Assembly (NCBI GenBank): GCA_012295275.1
Contig: CM022678.1
Coordinates: forward strand, 12,668,092-12,732,091
Direction of reading: 5' to 3'
DNA length: 64,000 bases
From: Chrysomallon squamiferum
Taxonomy: Eukaryota > Mollusca > Gastropoda > Neomphalida > Peltospiridae
Below the pieces are notes generated by a model. The model was not told the DNA's origin. It worked only from the letters and a program-made list of their open reading frames with translations, and did no database searches. Of this stretch, positions 46,225 to 58,660 are shown one piece after another (position 1 is the stretch's first letter; each line of letters begins with the position of its first letter). The position numbers and the translations under genes were made by a program.

Positions 46225-47430
46225 TATTCAAACATTCATAGCCCAATTATTATTTCAACTAGAGTTTCAAAAATGAAACAACAAGTAGACGATATTGAAG
46301 AAACTAAACTGAAGATCCGAAAATGGAATAAACATCTGGCTGACAAATACAGTAAAAATGTAAATAATGAAACCATCACGACTGTTATCTCGGATTTAGA
46401 AAATCTAAGTGAATCTTTTTCACACGAACTGCTTAAAACCACGTGAACAGAAATAGGTATCCGTGAACACCGCGATTAATACATGAAACCATTTTTACAC
46501 AAATAGAGATAACGCTCTGTAAATATTGTATTTTTAAATTTCTCTGGTTGAAAAACTAAACTGACTATACCAGAAGTTTTTAATTTTTGTAATCGGTATG
46601 ATATTTTGTGTTTAGTAGAAACAAAAGTTGATGATATTGATCAGGTAGTAATACCAGGTTATGTAGTATATACAAATAACAGGAATGGAAAATCATGTGC
46701 TAAATCGGGCGGCATATGCCTAGCTGTCAATAGTAATATCACTTCAAAAGCACATGTTTATCAAAAAACATGTGAACATGTATTATGGTTTAAATTTAAA
46801 GATTAATTTGTATCTAGAAAAACATCTAATATAAGTATTGGTGTTGTATATTTACCGCATGTAGGCTCTCCTTATTTTAACGTGTTGCAAGACGAACTTA
46901 ATAAATGTCTACTGAAAATATGTTCTTTTCGGCGATTTTAACGCCAGAAAACAGAAACTCCCTCGTTATATAATGTGTGAAATTGAAACAAATAACATGA
47001 TACAATTTTGAGATAAATTATTTAATTTATGAACGAGCCAAAGAATCTGTTAAATTTAGGAAATTATCTAGAAAGAAAAAGTCAGGAGATTGGTAGGCCA
47101 AATAGTCATGGATATACTTACTCAATTTTGCATAAATAGCAACATGTATCCTGTATACGGAAGAGATGATAATGATAAAAATATTTTTATCCTTTATATT
47201 CAGGCATTCATAGTCCACTTATTATTTCTATTAGTTTCAAAAATGAAACAACAAGTAGACGATATTGAAGAAACTGAACTGGATAATGTAGAAAGTTAAA
47301 AATATCTCGGTATTATTTTTGCACAAATCGAATAGATTTACTAAGGCAAGAAACTTGTTATGAACACAAGCACTGAAGGCTGTATATTTCATTCTACGAC
47401 AAAAAAAGATGCCATAATATTTCCATCCAT
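46225..47430 (+). mobile_element. Rearranged LINE remnant (endonuclease and end of reverse transcriptase)
   Basis: 46570-46805 reads YDILCLVETKVDD, VVIPGYVVYTNNR, SGGICLAV and VLWFKFKD, the front of an endonuclease/exonuclease/phosphatase domain of non-LTR elements. LFGDFNARKQKLP near 46924 and LTQFCINSNMYPVYGR near 47113 continue it with stops and shifts. At 47250-47410 KYLGIIF and TKARNLL..QALKAVYFILR match the end of such reverse transcriptases, so most of that domain is deleted. A piece from between these parts (MKQQVDDIEET, then KIRKWNKHLADKY) also lies upstream at 46225-46446, out of order. The shared ~85 bp (46227-46312 and 47200-47285) is a direct repeat. Not functional. Confidence 0.8.
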
Positions 47431-47521
47431 GACTCGTTTAACGTGCGGTCTGTAAAAGTATGTATACATGTACTGCGCACAGTAAAACGATAATAATAAG
47501 AAGAAAATACCCATATTACAT

Positions 47522-47645
47522 CTTTCTATTCTCTAACAATGAGTGCAGCTACGCAGGTTTCACATTGTCCTTGTTTACAACTAACCGTGAACACGATTAA
47601 TGTGCGTTCTAAGTATCTATGCATGTACTGCGCACAGCAAACATG
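47522..47645. repeat. Dispersed ~110-bp repeat, copy 2
   Basis: Same core as 45063-45180, extended by AGTATCTATGCATGTACTGCGCACAG, followed by AAG repeats. Confidence 0.8.
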
Positions 47646-47799
47646 TAATAAGAAGAAAAAGAAGAAGAGGAAGAAGAAGAACAACAACAACAAAAAGGAA
47701 AACTGGTATTAATTATTTTAAAGTGGAATGTATCTGGATCTCGTGAAAAATGATCTTACTTTAAAGTAGCAGTGACCCTGCTACTTTAAACTTGTTTAG

Positions 47800-48500
47800 T
47801 TTAAAATGTAACGACAGGGAAGTGAGTATTAATAATAAACTCTTTTAACTAAAACAAGAAATTTAACAATCAACTAACATGAATCGTTCAAGACCCTAGT
47901 GAAAAATAATTTTAAAAGATGCACCATACTGAAGAGATAAAAAATTATAATTAACTTCTTAACTTCCCTCAATAACAGTTAAGCCCCACGAAAATTCTGT
48001 TTTATAATAAAGAATAGTGTGCATTCATAAATTTAACAGTGAAGCACAACATTGTGGACAATTTATCACACTTAATCTTAGCCTCCAACAGAAACCAGAT
48101 TAATTTACACATACACAACTTCACCCATTACATAAAAGTGACACCCGTAATGTAAATGACCAATATATTTTCTACACGACTAATTTAGCTAATGCTAAGT
48201 CATTGTTTCATAATAAAAAATATACCAGCGTTTTTAACAAATATTAGAATAGTATACAGTTAAAATATACAATCTACAAGATAAGACAAAGGTTTTATTC
48301 TGAAATATGTTTCAACATACTGTCAAGAGCTAAAGCTTTCTTCTTCTTCTTCTTCAAGATGATCTCTAATACTTTGCTTCACCACACATTCCCATCCACT
48401 TGCTTAGTGAGATCACTGATTGATGTCAGAGTTCACTTCTGACCGGCGAGTGACAGTCTTTTAAGGCTCGCCGCACGGATATCGTTTCCGTGTTTTTCAG
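47800..48500. other. Noncoding stretch
   Basis: No gene supported. The part near 47780-47850 is related to 45470-45560 (GAGCTTGTTTATTTTTAAAATC type). Confidence 0.4.
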
Positions 48501-48509
48501 AAAGCGACG

Positions 48510-48940
48510 AAATTGCTCTTTTCGGGAATTATGCTTGATCGAGTACTTTTTGTGGATAGAAAGAATATTTTCAGTTGAAAAAACCTGTCTTCTAAATTTT
48601 CGAACCAAAGTTTGGTTCGATTTATGAAAGGAAAAGACCATTTTAAGTGAAGTCCACGATGTTTCGTAGGAGATTAATTTTAGACTTTTTTTTTATTTAT
48701 CGCGAATGGGGAAAATGCCGGACGGGAAGCTCGAAACCATGTCTATTTTCGACAAGTACAGAGACATGTCACGTCAAAGTGTTCAGAAAATAATTAAAAA
48801 TCACACACTTTAATCCGAACAAAAAGAAAAAGGGAATTGGAAAGGAAATGTTACTCTTTATTGTGCTTGCTTCTTTGAACAAAAGTGTTTCTGTGCCGCG
48901 CTGGGAAAAGAGAAGTTTTCAACTGATTCAGGCTTTGCTA
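48510..48940. repeat. Paralogous block, unit 2 side (matches 28690-29100)
   Basis: Carries an extra ~70 bp (including GCCGGACGGGAAGCTCG) absent from unit 1. No conserved frame. Confidence 0.7.
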
Positions 48941-50269
48941 GCAGCTGCGCAGTGAGTGTGACAGATAAAAAACGTCAACCTCTGTCCAAGGTCATGCTCC
49001 CTTGATAAATTTCAAAATGTAGATACTAGTTGCTTCTGAATATTTTAAATAGTGTTTGTTATAATAATAATAATAGTAATAATAATAATAATAATAAATA
49101 TAATAATAAGAAGAAGAATAAGAAGAAAACGACGAAGAGCCACAACAACACCAACACCAGCAAGATCAGTGATTATAATATTAAAAATAATAAGAATGAA
49201 ATGAACAAATTAAATAATACAAATGATGAAAATGAGTTTCTTGAAGTTAAATGAAGACATTTATACATATACAGATCCATACCTTTATACTTATACACAC
49301 ACACACACACATATATGCACACCAACCTACAAAGATACATGTCCATAAAAAAGTTAACTTTTCTTCTGTAGCACAAGATACATATTTTTAGTAGTAGTAG
49401 TAGTATTGGTTTATTTAATAGATTGATCAAAGACGACCACATATATGCAAATCGATCAAAATACATATAAATACATGTAGTTATCAGTCATAAACGTAAG
49501 AGAAATATAAAAATGAATACCTCAAATAATAACAGCAATAAAATCCGTGAAAAAAAAAAAAGGAAAAAAAAAGAAGAAGAAATATATATCGAATTAATAA
49601 CTTAAATTGACTTACTTTTCTCATGTTTAAGTACTCAGTAACCAATTAAGTAAGTAATGAGAAATTCGATACTTTAATACCCAAGAGATAGGTTCTTGCA
49701 GCTACGATTAATTTATCTATATAAAACACGACACTGAAAACATACAGAAAATAAACTCTGATAAATTTTCTTTTAAAACCATTCATATTAACATCCATTT
49801 CTTTATATTTTCATCTTCTTCTTTCTCATTCTTTTCTCAAACTACAGTTATCTATAAATAACTTTAAATCAACAGCAAATATCTCATTTCGGGTTTTATC
49901 CTCGTTGTGTTGTTTAAACAAAATCAGGAGCATCTCCCTTGACTTTGAACTTGATTCTTTTTATTGTTATTTTTCTCTATTCCATTTTATTTTAATGCAT
50001 ATATATATTATGCGTGTGTCTCTGTGGGTGAGTGTGTTTTTTGGATGTCGACCTATAAGTCTGTTTTGTACATTTTCTGCATTTCATATAGATGTGTTTA
50101 CTTATAACTGCGAAAGTACATGTATGTTTGTGCGTCTGTCTATACGTGTTTTACAAACTGCTCGTTCATCAGTAGTGTTTATACTTAGACACAGCTTCTC
50201 TTATTCGCGCTTTTTACTTTTTTCTTTCATTCTTCTTCTTGTTCTTCTTTTCTTCTATTTCTTATTATT

Positions 50270-50301
50270 AATATTAATATTATTATTATTATTATTATTA
50301 A

Positions 50302-50347
<46 letters not shown>

Positions 50348-50475
50348 AAGATGTAATTGGAGCTACTGCTGCTACTACTACTACTAATAATAATAATAAT
50401 ATTACTACTACTACTACTACTACTACTACTAATAATAATAATAATAATAATAATATTAATAATAATAATTATAAC
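50270..50475. repeat. (ATT)n, then (CTA)n, then (AAT)n compound array
   Basis: Three trinucleotide arrays in series. The Ser- and Ile-rich frames are artefacts. Confidence 0.9.
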
Positions 50476-50608
50476 AAACAACAACAACAACCAGAATAAT
50501 GAAGAGCAGTTTAACATTAAAGTTTGAAATCTGACATGTTTCACAGACAAAAGAAGGCATTATTGGTAACATTATCTTCGATACCCGTATAACGACATTT
50601 TTTTTTAA

Positions 50609-50715
50609 ATTCTCTTACAATGAGTGTAACTACACTGGTTTCAAATTCTCCTTAACAACTCAACCGCGAACACCATTAACATTCGATCCAAGTATATAAA
50701 CATGTACTATGCAGG
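50609..50715. repeat. Dispersed ~110-bp repeat, copy 3
   Basis: Core as copy 1 with AACCGCGAACACCATTAA. Confidence 0.85.
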
Positions 50716-50839
50716 GTAAAATATATAATAATAATCATAGTAGTTATAATAATAATAATAATAAGATCAGATTAAAAATAAAATTATAAGTGAAATAAAA
50801 ATAAAATCAGGTGATTGAAGCTAAATGAACATAACAAGT

Positions 50840-50911
50840 TATAAACATTTACATACACACATACATGTCCATAAAAAGTTATTTTAAATCTGTAACATTT
50901 AACACCAGATA

Positions 50912-50951
<40 letters not shown>

Positions 50952-51189
50952 TTATATATGTTTCATTTATTTTTTATTTTTAATACATTGGTCAAAGTCA
51001 ACCCCGAATATGCAAATAGATCAAAATATAAAAAAATATATAAAAAAAACATACAAGATATATGTAGTTATCAGTCATAAATGTAATAGAAAAATAAATG
51101 AATACCTCAAATATGAACAAATAAATAAATAAATAAGTAAATAAGTAAACGAAATAGAGACGTTTCTGTATTTTAATTTCGTTGTTGTA

Positions 51190-51220
<31 letters not shown>

Positions 51221-52500
51221 AACATTTTAATTTATTTTTGTATTTCTACACAGAGGATGAATAACAGTAACAGGATTAATATTCAAATCTCTCGTTGTTT
51301 TGACGATGTACGTCTAAGTACAGTTCGTCCTGTAACCATGTCGGTTGCTCTTACTAGTTTTAATAAACGTTTTACATTACGTACATAATAATCCACATGT
51401 GACCTTTGACTGTGGACACTGACGATTGACAAAAAGACAGGGACCTGTGTTTAACTGAATCGCTGATCTTTCAGTACTGTCATTCATGTGACACGACTCG
51501 CACAGACAACATTGCGTGATTTCTCTTCTAGCTGACTTCAGATTTTAAAAAAGAACCCTCAAGTTTGTTGTTGTCTTTGAGGTCACAGTTCAGGTCAACC
51601 ATTTATTCGAGTACGGCTACAACACTACCACTTATACAAATTTGTTCAAACTGGTTTGCATGCAGGTTAAGAAAGAGACGGAAATAATATGGGGTAGCGG
51701 GATGGAATGTATCAACTACGTGTAGTAAACAATAATATCGAGCTTTACAAACATCCACAGAACGTCGAATTAATAACTTTAATTTACTTACATTTCTCAT
51801 ATTGAAGTACTGAGTAAGTAATCAAGGAAGTAATGAGAAATTCCATGCTTTAATAGGTATTCTGCAGCTACGATGATTTTAGCATTAATTTGTCATTTAG
51901 CATTAATATACAATATGCATACACATATATATATTTGTGTGTATGTGTGTGTGTGTGTAGTTGCTGTGTCGTGTTATATATTACACGTGTGTCTCTGGGT
52001 GGGTGTACTTTTGGATTCGTTCTATACGTCTATTTTATAGTGTATGTTTTCTGCAGTTCATATACATGTGTATTGTTATATTAGTGAATGTACTAGTATA
52101 TATTGTGCATATGTGTTTGCGAGCACTCTATTTTAGAAAATGAAACAGTCCACTAAAACAATAAAATTAAAAAAGGAAAAGAAAAAGAAAAAAGGAAAAA
52201 GCAGACTGAAAATTAATCAGTAAATAATTAAGAACTAGAGAACATTTAAAATAGTAAGTATATAAAGATGATGATGATGATGTTGATAATAATGAACTGT
52301 AGTTTAACACTAAACTTTGAAATCTAACCTACGTTTCACAGACAAAACTTGGTATCTTCTATACCCGTGTAAAAACATTTTTCTGTTCACTAACAATGAG
52401 TGTAAATACACTGGTTTCAAATTCTCCTTGTTAACGACTCAGTCGTGACCACGATTAATGTGCGATCTAAATATGTAGAGATTTTAAACACAGTAAAAGA
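50840..52500. repeat. Local segmental duplication, copy 2
   Basis: Colinear partner of 49260-50720, with about 400 bp of extra sequence (near 51230-51740) not seen in copy 1. Confidence 0.75.
52386..52480. repeat. Dispersed ~110-bp repeat, copy 4
   Basis: Core as copy 1 with CAGTCGTGACCACGATTAATGTGCG. Confidence 0.85.
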
Positions 52501-52514
52501 ACGTAAGAAAATAA

Positions 52515-52534
52515 TAATAATAATAATAATAATA

Positions 52535-52620
<86 letters not shown>

Positions 52621-52621
52621 T
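52515..52621. repeat. (AAT)n, (CTA)n, (AAT)n, (ATT)n array
   Basis: Compound trinucleotide array. The AAT and ATT ends are complementary and could form a hairpin. Confidence 0.9.
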
Positions 52622-52864
52622 TTAAATAGCACATACATGTACATACATTACACTATCCTGTACTAAAACAGAACACATGTAAGTGCTTTGTCTCTCTAAA
52701 TAGTTATTTTTATTTTCTCGCTGTTTAGCTATTGTTATTTAATTTTATCTAGATATTTTTATTTTCTTCGTATCTTATTTTTATTTTCTCGCAATCTTGA
52801 TTGTTCAATTTTATTGATATCTAGTTACTTCGATTTTCGTGACACAAAATGTAACATACCTCAT

Positions 52865-53890
52865 TGGTGAGGTGTTGTACTGTCACTGACATCAGTCTGA
52901 AATACCTGACTACAAGTAACAGAAAACTCACAGAAATGCTACACAACTTTATACAGTCAACACTTGGGTGAATAACCGTGTTATTTTCTCTACCGCTGTT
53001 TGGAAACAACATTCCCACTTTATTCCCAGAGCAAACAGCTAGAAAGATACCAAATATTTATCATACTTCACTGCAAGCCTAAAAAATGTACCCTGAAACA
53101 TACCTTACATTACATTTATGATACCCCAACCATGGAGAACATACACCGAAATATACTAAACATTACTTTTACCCAAATAAAGAGATTATACACTGATTTA
53201 CATATATGACACCCCAGACAAACCTAAAGAATATACAAGAAAACATACCAAGCATTACATTTATGATATTCCATCCCAAACTCAATCAATGAAATATGTC
53301 AAAAATTTATTTTATGATACTCCACGTCAACCTAATGAACGTACGCTGAAACATACTAAACGTTACAGATATGAAACTCCATCTCAACCCTCGAGAATGT
53401 ATACTGAAACATATCAAACATTATATTTATGATAATCTATCCCAACCCTAGAGAATATCTTGAAGGATACGAAACATTACATTTGATATTCAAACCCAAC
53501 CCTAGAGAATACAGACAGAAACATATCAAAAAACAGAAAGATTGCATTAATAATGAACATACAGGAAAACATAACAATAGTCTCAATAATTAATTACCCA
53601 CTATGACAAAATTAAGACATAAACAAGCCTCTGTTTTGTGGTATATTTCCAAAAATTATTTATATGGAAGAGTCAATCAGTAGAGTTACCAGACACGCTG
53701 GTTTGTAACACACTGTCAGTAGTAGATGTCAGAGGATGTCACACAAACTCGTACAATGCACTGTTCTACTGAAGTGTCTTTTTTCTTAAACAACACATGA
53801 AATTTACTTTACCTAATAAAGAAAACAAAACTAATTACATTTATAAACATATTTATCATGTTAAGTTTCAATGGAATTATAGTACGCTCA

Positions 53891-53951
<61 letters not shown>

Positions 53952-54470
53952 ACTATAATAATGGTAACAAACAAAATAAAAATAAATCATTAACGACAGA
54001 ACATAATTTCCGGAAGGAAACAATTATCAAGTCCAGCAATAAAATACAAGATATTTATCAAGACAGTCATTCAGTGTAAGACCAATACATTTCTCAAAAT
54101 AATTTTACATAAAAATAATAACTATTCATAAAAAAAGTAGTTTGATACAAGTTATTTACAAATAAAATAACGATAGTATTAAAATTTTATCACACAAATT
54201 AAATCAGTTTAACTTCACACTCATAGTTCAATGTCAAACAGATCAATTTAAATACTATTAACTATCATCAATATTTTACAATTATTAAATTAATAAATGT
54301 AAACATTATTAATTTTAAAATATTCCTACTTAAAACTTACATTTACTTTATTAAATATTCACTATTTTGTAATTATTAAAGTTATATGTAAAAATTTACA
54401 TTTGCTTTATAAATTTTGTTAGTGTCTATTTTCTAATGAAAGTTTAATCAAATGTAAACATGATATGAAT
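52865..54470 (-). repeat. Unit 3 3'-flank block
   Basis: Homologous to 14139-15420 and 16740-17050 of unit 1 and to 37220-37500 of unit 2. It contains a decayed ~53-bp minisatellite at about 53095-53540 and (ATA)n at 53893-53949. The middle of the unit (repeat exons, NTPase exon) is absent. Confidence 0.75.
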
Positions 54471-54778
54471 GTATCTTCTATTGTGTGCCTGTATATATGT
54501 ATGTCTGTATGTAAGTACGTATGTCAGTGGTCTCGCCAGCATTTGTGAAAGGGATGGCGGGAATCGGCGGAACTGGTGTAAGCTAAACGAAGAGACGGTA
54601 CTGAAAATGTTCAGAGTACAAGTACTTTGAGCAATCAAAAATACTCCTATAAATAATTGCATCAAATGCATTAACTATTAACACGTTTATTTTATTTGCA
54701 ATTAAATAAAGTCAAAGTGTCTGTTACAGGCGAGTTTTGTCTTGTTGTTCTGTCAGTTATATTATTTTGTAACCTTCT

Positions 54779-54801
54779 GTATATATATATATATATATAT
54801 G

Positions 54802-54840
<39 letters not shown>
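54779..54840. repeat. (TA)n then (TG)n
   Basis: Adjacent TA and TG dinucleotide runs. Confidence 0.9.
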
Positions 54841-54841
<1 letters not shown>

Positions 54842-54985
54842 CAACTTCTCGCGGGTAAAAAGAAAAAGAAATATGATAAAATAAAATAACCTAAAATAAA
54901 ATAATTAAAGTATTTCTGAATGAAATAAATCAAGAATCAACAGCCACTACAAAACACAAAACAATATAGTATAAGTTTTAGTTAC

Positions 54986-55110
54986 CTGCAGTAGAAAAGA
55001 ATGCAGAACTCGAAACTAGTCAACAAACGAAGTGACCCAAATTCTTCACCATCTGCTCGCTCAGTGAAACATCCGGCGATCAAGACTACCCTGTTTAGCG
55101 TTCAGGGCAG
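54986..55110 (-). ncRNA. Probable noncoding 5' exon of unit 3
   Basis: Homologue of 29895-30000: GGTCTGCCCTGAAC at the far end, GAGCGAGCAGATGG in the middle, donor CTACTGCAG|GTAACT. The unit 1 ATG is not conserved. It abuts the 3' flank block within about 500 bp, so unit 3 has lost its interior. Confidence 0.4.
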
Positions 55111-55755
55111 ACCTTGTTTATTTATTTGTTTATTTATTTAGATGTTCTGGTACAATTTTTTACTTATAATCTGAATAAAATTCACGTAACTAACACGCCG
55201 ATCTTTCAAGTTTAATTTTATGTATGTGCTTTCTAAGAGCAGTTCGTTCTAGATGACCGGTAAACATTTGACGTATAATCTACTGTCACACTTTAAAGTG
55301 GAATAAGGAAATGAGGACAGCGGTAGGAATAAAAGTAAATTTATATTAAAAAACCATTTTAAAAGAAACTGTCACAAAAATTAACTGAAGAATAAAAGTA
55401 AAATAAAATTAATTAATAAATAAATGATAAATAAATAAACAACCAAACAAAGAAGTGAATAAAGAAAGAAAGAACGAAATAGAAACAGGATACTGACATG
55501 TGTCCTCCCAAACTAAAAATGCACAGGCGGACAAAATCCACCAGCAGAAATGCAAGATAGTATAAAAGTCTTCAATACATAAACAAAACACAGCAGTGTA
55601 AACGCTCCACGACTTAAAATAAAATGTATGTGTAATACTTATAATAATAAAAGGAAAAGAACAAACATTCTGTCATTGTTTAAAAATGTTCCTGGGTGTG
55701 ACCAGCTTTAATAAATGAGTAACTTTAAAAATAACCGACATAATTAGTGACATAG

Positions 55756-55829
55756 CATAGCTTAGAAAATATGAAATTTTTCACTCGACACTCATAGCTT
55801 AGAAAATATGAAATTTTTCACTCGACACT
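55756..55829. repeat. Exact 37-bp tandem duplication
   Basis: Two identical copies starting CATAGCTTAGAAAATATG. The CATAGCTTA phrase also heads the tandem repeat at 15000-15245. Confidence 0.95.
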
Positions 55830-56738
55830 CACAACACTGATTTCGATATAATTTTTGAATTAATTTATTACACGATTTCAGTGAGAAAAACCTGCATGAA
55901 TGGAAGATTGTCTTTTGTGGCTTGCAGTCTTTCAGGCTTTCAGCCATTTTAAACTGTCCAGAAACTAATCGTTTTATTGACAATGTTTAGTTTTTTTTTT
56001 TTTTTACTTTTTGGGAATACATTTAAATGCAATCTTTACCGAGATAGTTTTGGAATAAATCATGGAGTTCGGAATAATACGTTGAATATAGGAACGTTTT
56101 CTGCACATGCACAGACGCCTTTGAACTACAACACAGGTTATAGCAGCTAATTGTTTATCTAAAGGGCCTACGTGACGTTTGTTTACTCATTTTCTTTCTC
56201 TGTCTTTAGTTTTTGTTTCTGCTGTTAAACTATATGTCCTTTTCACTCTGTTGTACATATATTGTTACTGTTAAATCTAAACTTACTTCTGACAAAGTAA
56301 AAGTAGAGAACCAGGCCTGGACTTCCTAATGTTAAAGATCTACTCTCTCACACCAGATAATGTTATTAAACTTTTGCTACGGTTTTTTAAGCGATGACAC
56401 AATGCACGAATAACTGTTTATTGTGTATGTATATAACGTTGTTGTACAAAGAGACCAGGTTAAATGTACGCAGGTAGGCTTATAAATAAACAGGGAACTT
56501 TTCCAAGGATTGCCTTGGGAAACAGACAAAAAAATTGGTTGTTTGAAAAGTTGCTTTTTAATCTATGGGTAGAGCTTTTGTTTCTTTATTTTCCTAATTA
56601 CTTTCAAAAGATTGTTATACGTGACTGAAATAATAAATTTGGAATATTTGTTTCATTTCTGTTTTCATCTGAAGCAATAAAGAAGCAATAAAAATAACAA
56701 TAAAAACAAAACAAAAAATACAAATACAAACACACACA

Positions 56739-56781
<43 letters not shown>

Positions 56782-56820
56782 GTACACACACATACATACA
56801 TCTAGATATATATATTCACA

Positions 56821-56852
<32 letters not shown>

Positions 56853-57386
56853 AAATACACATACCACAAACTAGTAATAACAACATGGGGCATTGGTTGG
56901 GTATAAAATCGAGCCATGGAGTATATCTACTTAATCTTTCCAGAAAACTTGGAAATAAAAGACACACACACACACATACACACACGCACACCAGATACAC
57001 ATACACTGAATTATTAAGCTCAATTCGATTGGCTGACAATAATTTGTTCATGTAAATAATAAAAACTGAAAAAAAAGAAGAAAAAAAACTTGATTAACCG
57101 GCTATAAATAGTGTGTATGTGTGCGAGCGCGCGCGCGCGTTTGACATTTGTGAAATTAGCTGCTGAGGTTTAGTTTGTGTCATTAGCAATACAGGATCCT
57201 AATAGCACTTGCCCACATACTGAATAGTATATAGTAGGGTTTATTTACTGGCTAGAGTAAAAAGTGGTCTGATGTTGTTCATCAAGAGAAAGCAACGCAC
57301 TGCATATTCCTCTCAGACAAGTAAAGAAGAAATATTTATACATGTACTGCCTTTGTTTAGCAACTACTACTCTAGTAAATAAACAA
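55830..57386. other. Noncoding stretch with CA/CATA and GC dinucleotide repeats
   Basis: (CA)n and (CATA)n at 56730-56850, (CA)n at 56964-56985, and (GC)n at 57127-57139, a potential Z-DNA tract. A short frame with a good start context (AAAATGGCTG) near 55948 on the - strand runs 52 codons without recognisable features. Confidence 0.45.
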
Positions 57387-58660
57387 CTAAAACAAACAAC
57401 AAACATAAAATTCAGGTATCACACAACTTTCTCTGTTGTGCTGATGGGAGACATGAACAGCTGGTTCATCTTTCTGTGTAGCAACATTCTTTTCAGTCCC
57501 ATCAGCTGAGAGAGGAATTATCTTTACACTTGGTTTAGCTGCACCATCTGACTGGCTGAGGTCAGGTCCAACATGTTCATCATTTCCATACAGTAGAGCC
57601 ACATCAACGAGGTGGATATAAGTGTTCAGCCCAGCTTCATCATCAGGTCTAAGCAAGAAACAGTCTTCAAGCTTTTTCTTTATACCTGTGAGTTTTCAGC
57701 ACACACTCTCTTTATCAATAAGACAACTTTATCTATCATGCAGTTCCTTCAGTCTATCATCCAATTCTTTCATACTATCATCCAGGTCCCTTTGTCTATC
57801 TATCTGTATTATGTTCATTCTGTTTATCATCCTATATCTTCTTATTACCATCCATTTTCTATTTTTAGGACTATTATCAAGATTATTTTGAAATGACTGG
57901 TTCGAACTGATCACGAAAACAGGAAATGTGTCTGATTATTTTCCACTTTCTGTTGGTGAAAGGTTTTGTCCTTTTGTCCTGTAGGTGCTACTGACCCACC
58001 AGCTAGAAAGATCTGGATAACAGTTGAGTTAGATGCATCAGTTGTGTTAAATCTGTCAGTTGATACAGGACTATGAATATCAGTGGGATTGCCAGTGTCA
58101 GGGCTGAAGGCAACGCTGAAATATCTGAGAGGGTTCAGAATGTCCATTAAGCTGACTGTGTTTTGACTGTGGCTGTCACTAGAATTCCCATGAGCCCTGG
58201 GAATAGCACTGTTAAACTTAAAATCCAAGTCCAGGTTAAGAGGCTGTTTAGATTCAAGTCCATATCCTTTGTCTTTGATACCATCTTCCTGTTCAGTACC
58301 AGGTTTAGCAGTCTTGGCTTCTGTAATAAATACATTGAAGTAAAGACAATGTACTGAAAGGAATTGCTTGTTTTCATGTTATGTAAAATGCTATGTTTTA
58401 TCCAGTATACTTTGTGTAAATATGTTATTAACCTTCCCTTGTAAAATGTAAACTTGTTTCTGTTGTTACTGTCTATTTGAACAGCACACTGAAATCTGTG
58501 TCCAGGACTGGTCTGAACAGTTTACATAGAGAGTTATCTTTCTTGGTTTAATCAACATTTCTTCTCTCTTCAGAGTGCTTTTCTTCCATATTTATCTATA
58601 AATAAATTTTCACACTTACCACCATCATCATCTTCATTTAATAAGAGTGTGTGGGCATTG
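57387..58660 (-). CDS. Unrecognised spliced coding candidate, at least three exons
   Basis: The most upstream piece ends at 58620 with AHTLLLNEDDDG and donor G|GTAAGTG; its own acceptor was not found. It joins in phase to acceptor TTATTACAG and an exon from 58320 reading EAKTAKPGTEQED, LNLDLDFKFNSA, MDILNPLRYFSV and DASNSTVIQIFLA, open to a stop at 57911. A later piece from 57648 (acceptor TTGCTTAG) reads PDDEAGLNTYIHLVDVAL, SVKIIPLSADG and PEFYVCCLF and ends at 57387. A coiled-coil-like run (LDDSMKELDDRLKELHDR) lies between, at 57732-57785. Codon use and GC are above background, which supports coding. No known domain was seen. The joins between the second and last pieces are uncertain. It may be the polar tail of a larger protein. 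Confidence 0.45.

Larger units (their letters stand above)
49260..50720. repeat. Local segmental duplication, copy 1
   Basis: Colinear with 50840-52500: CATACATGTCCATAAAAAGTT, GTAGTTATCAGTCATAAA, AGTAATGAGAAATTC, GTGTGTCTCTG..GGGTG, then dispersed repeat copy 3. The (ATT)n and (CTA)n arrays between differ in size. No gene supported. Confidence 0.75.

Noticed and set aside
46056-46241. 61-codon basic frame in the GC-rich island
   Set aside because: No recognisable domain and it begins in AT-rich sequence; kept as a compositional feature only.
50227-50550. Ile/Ser-rich frame
   Set aside because: Translation of trinucleotide arrays.
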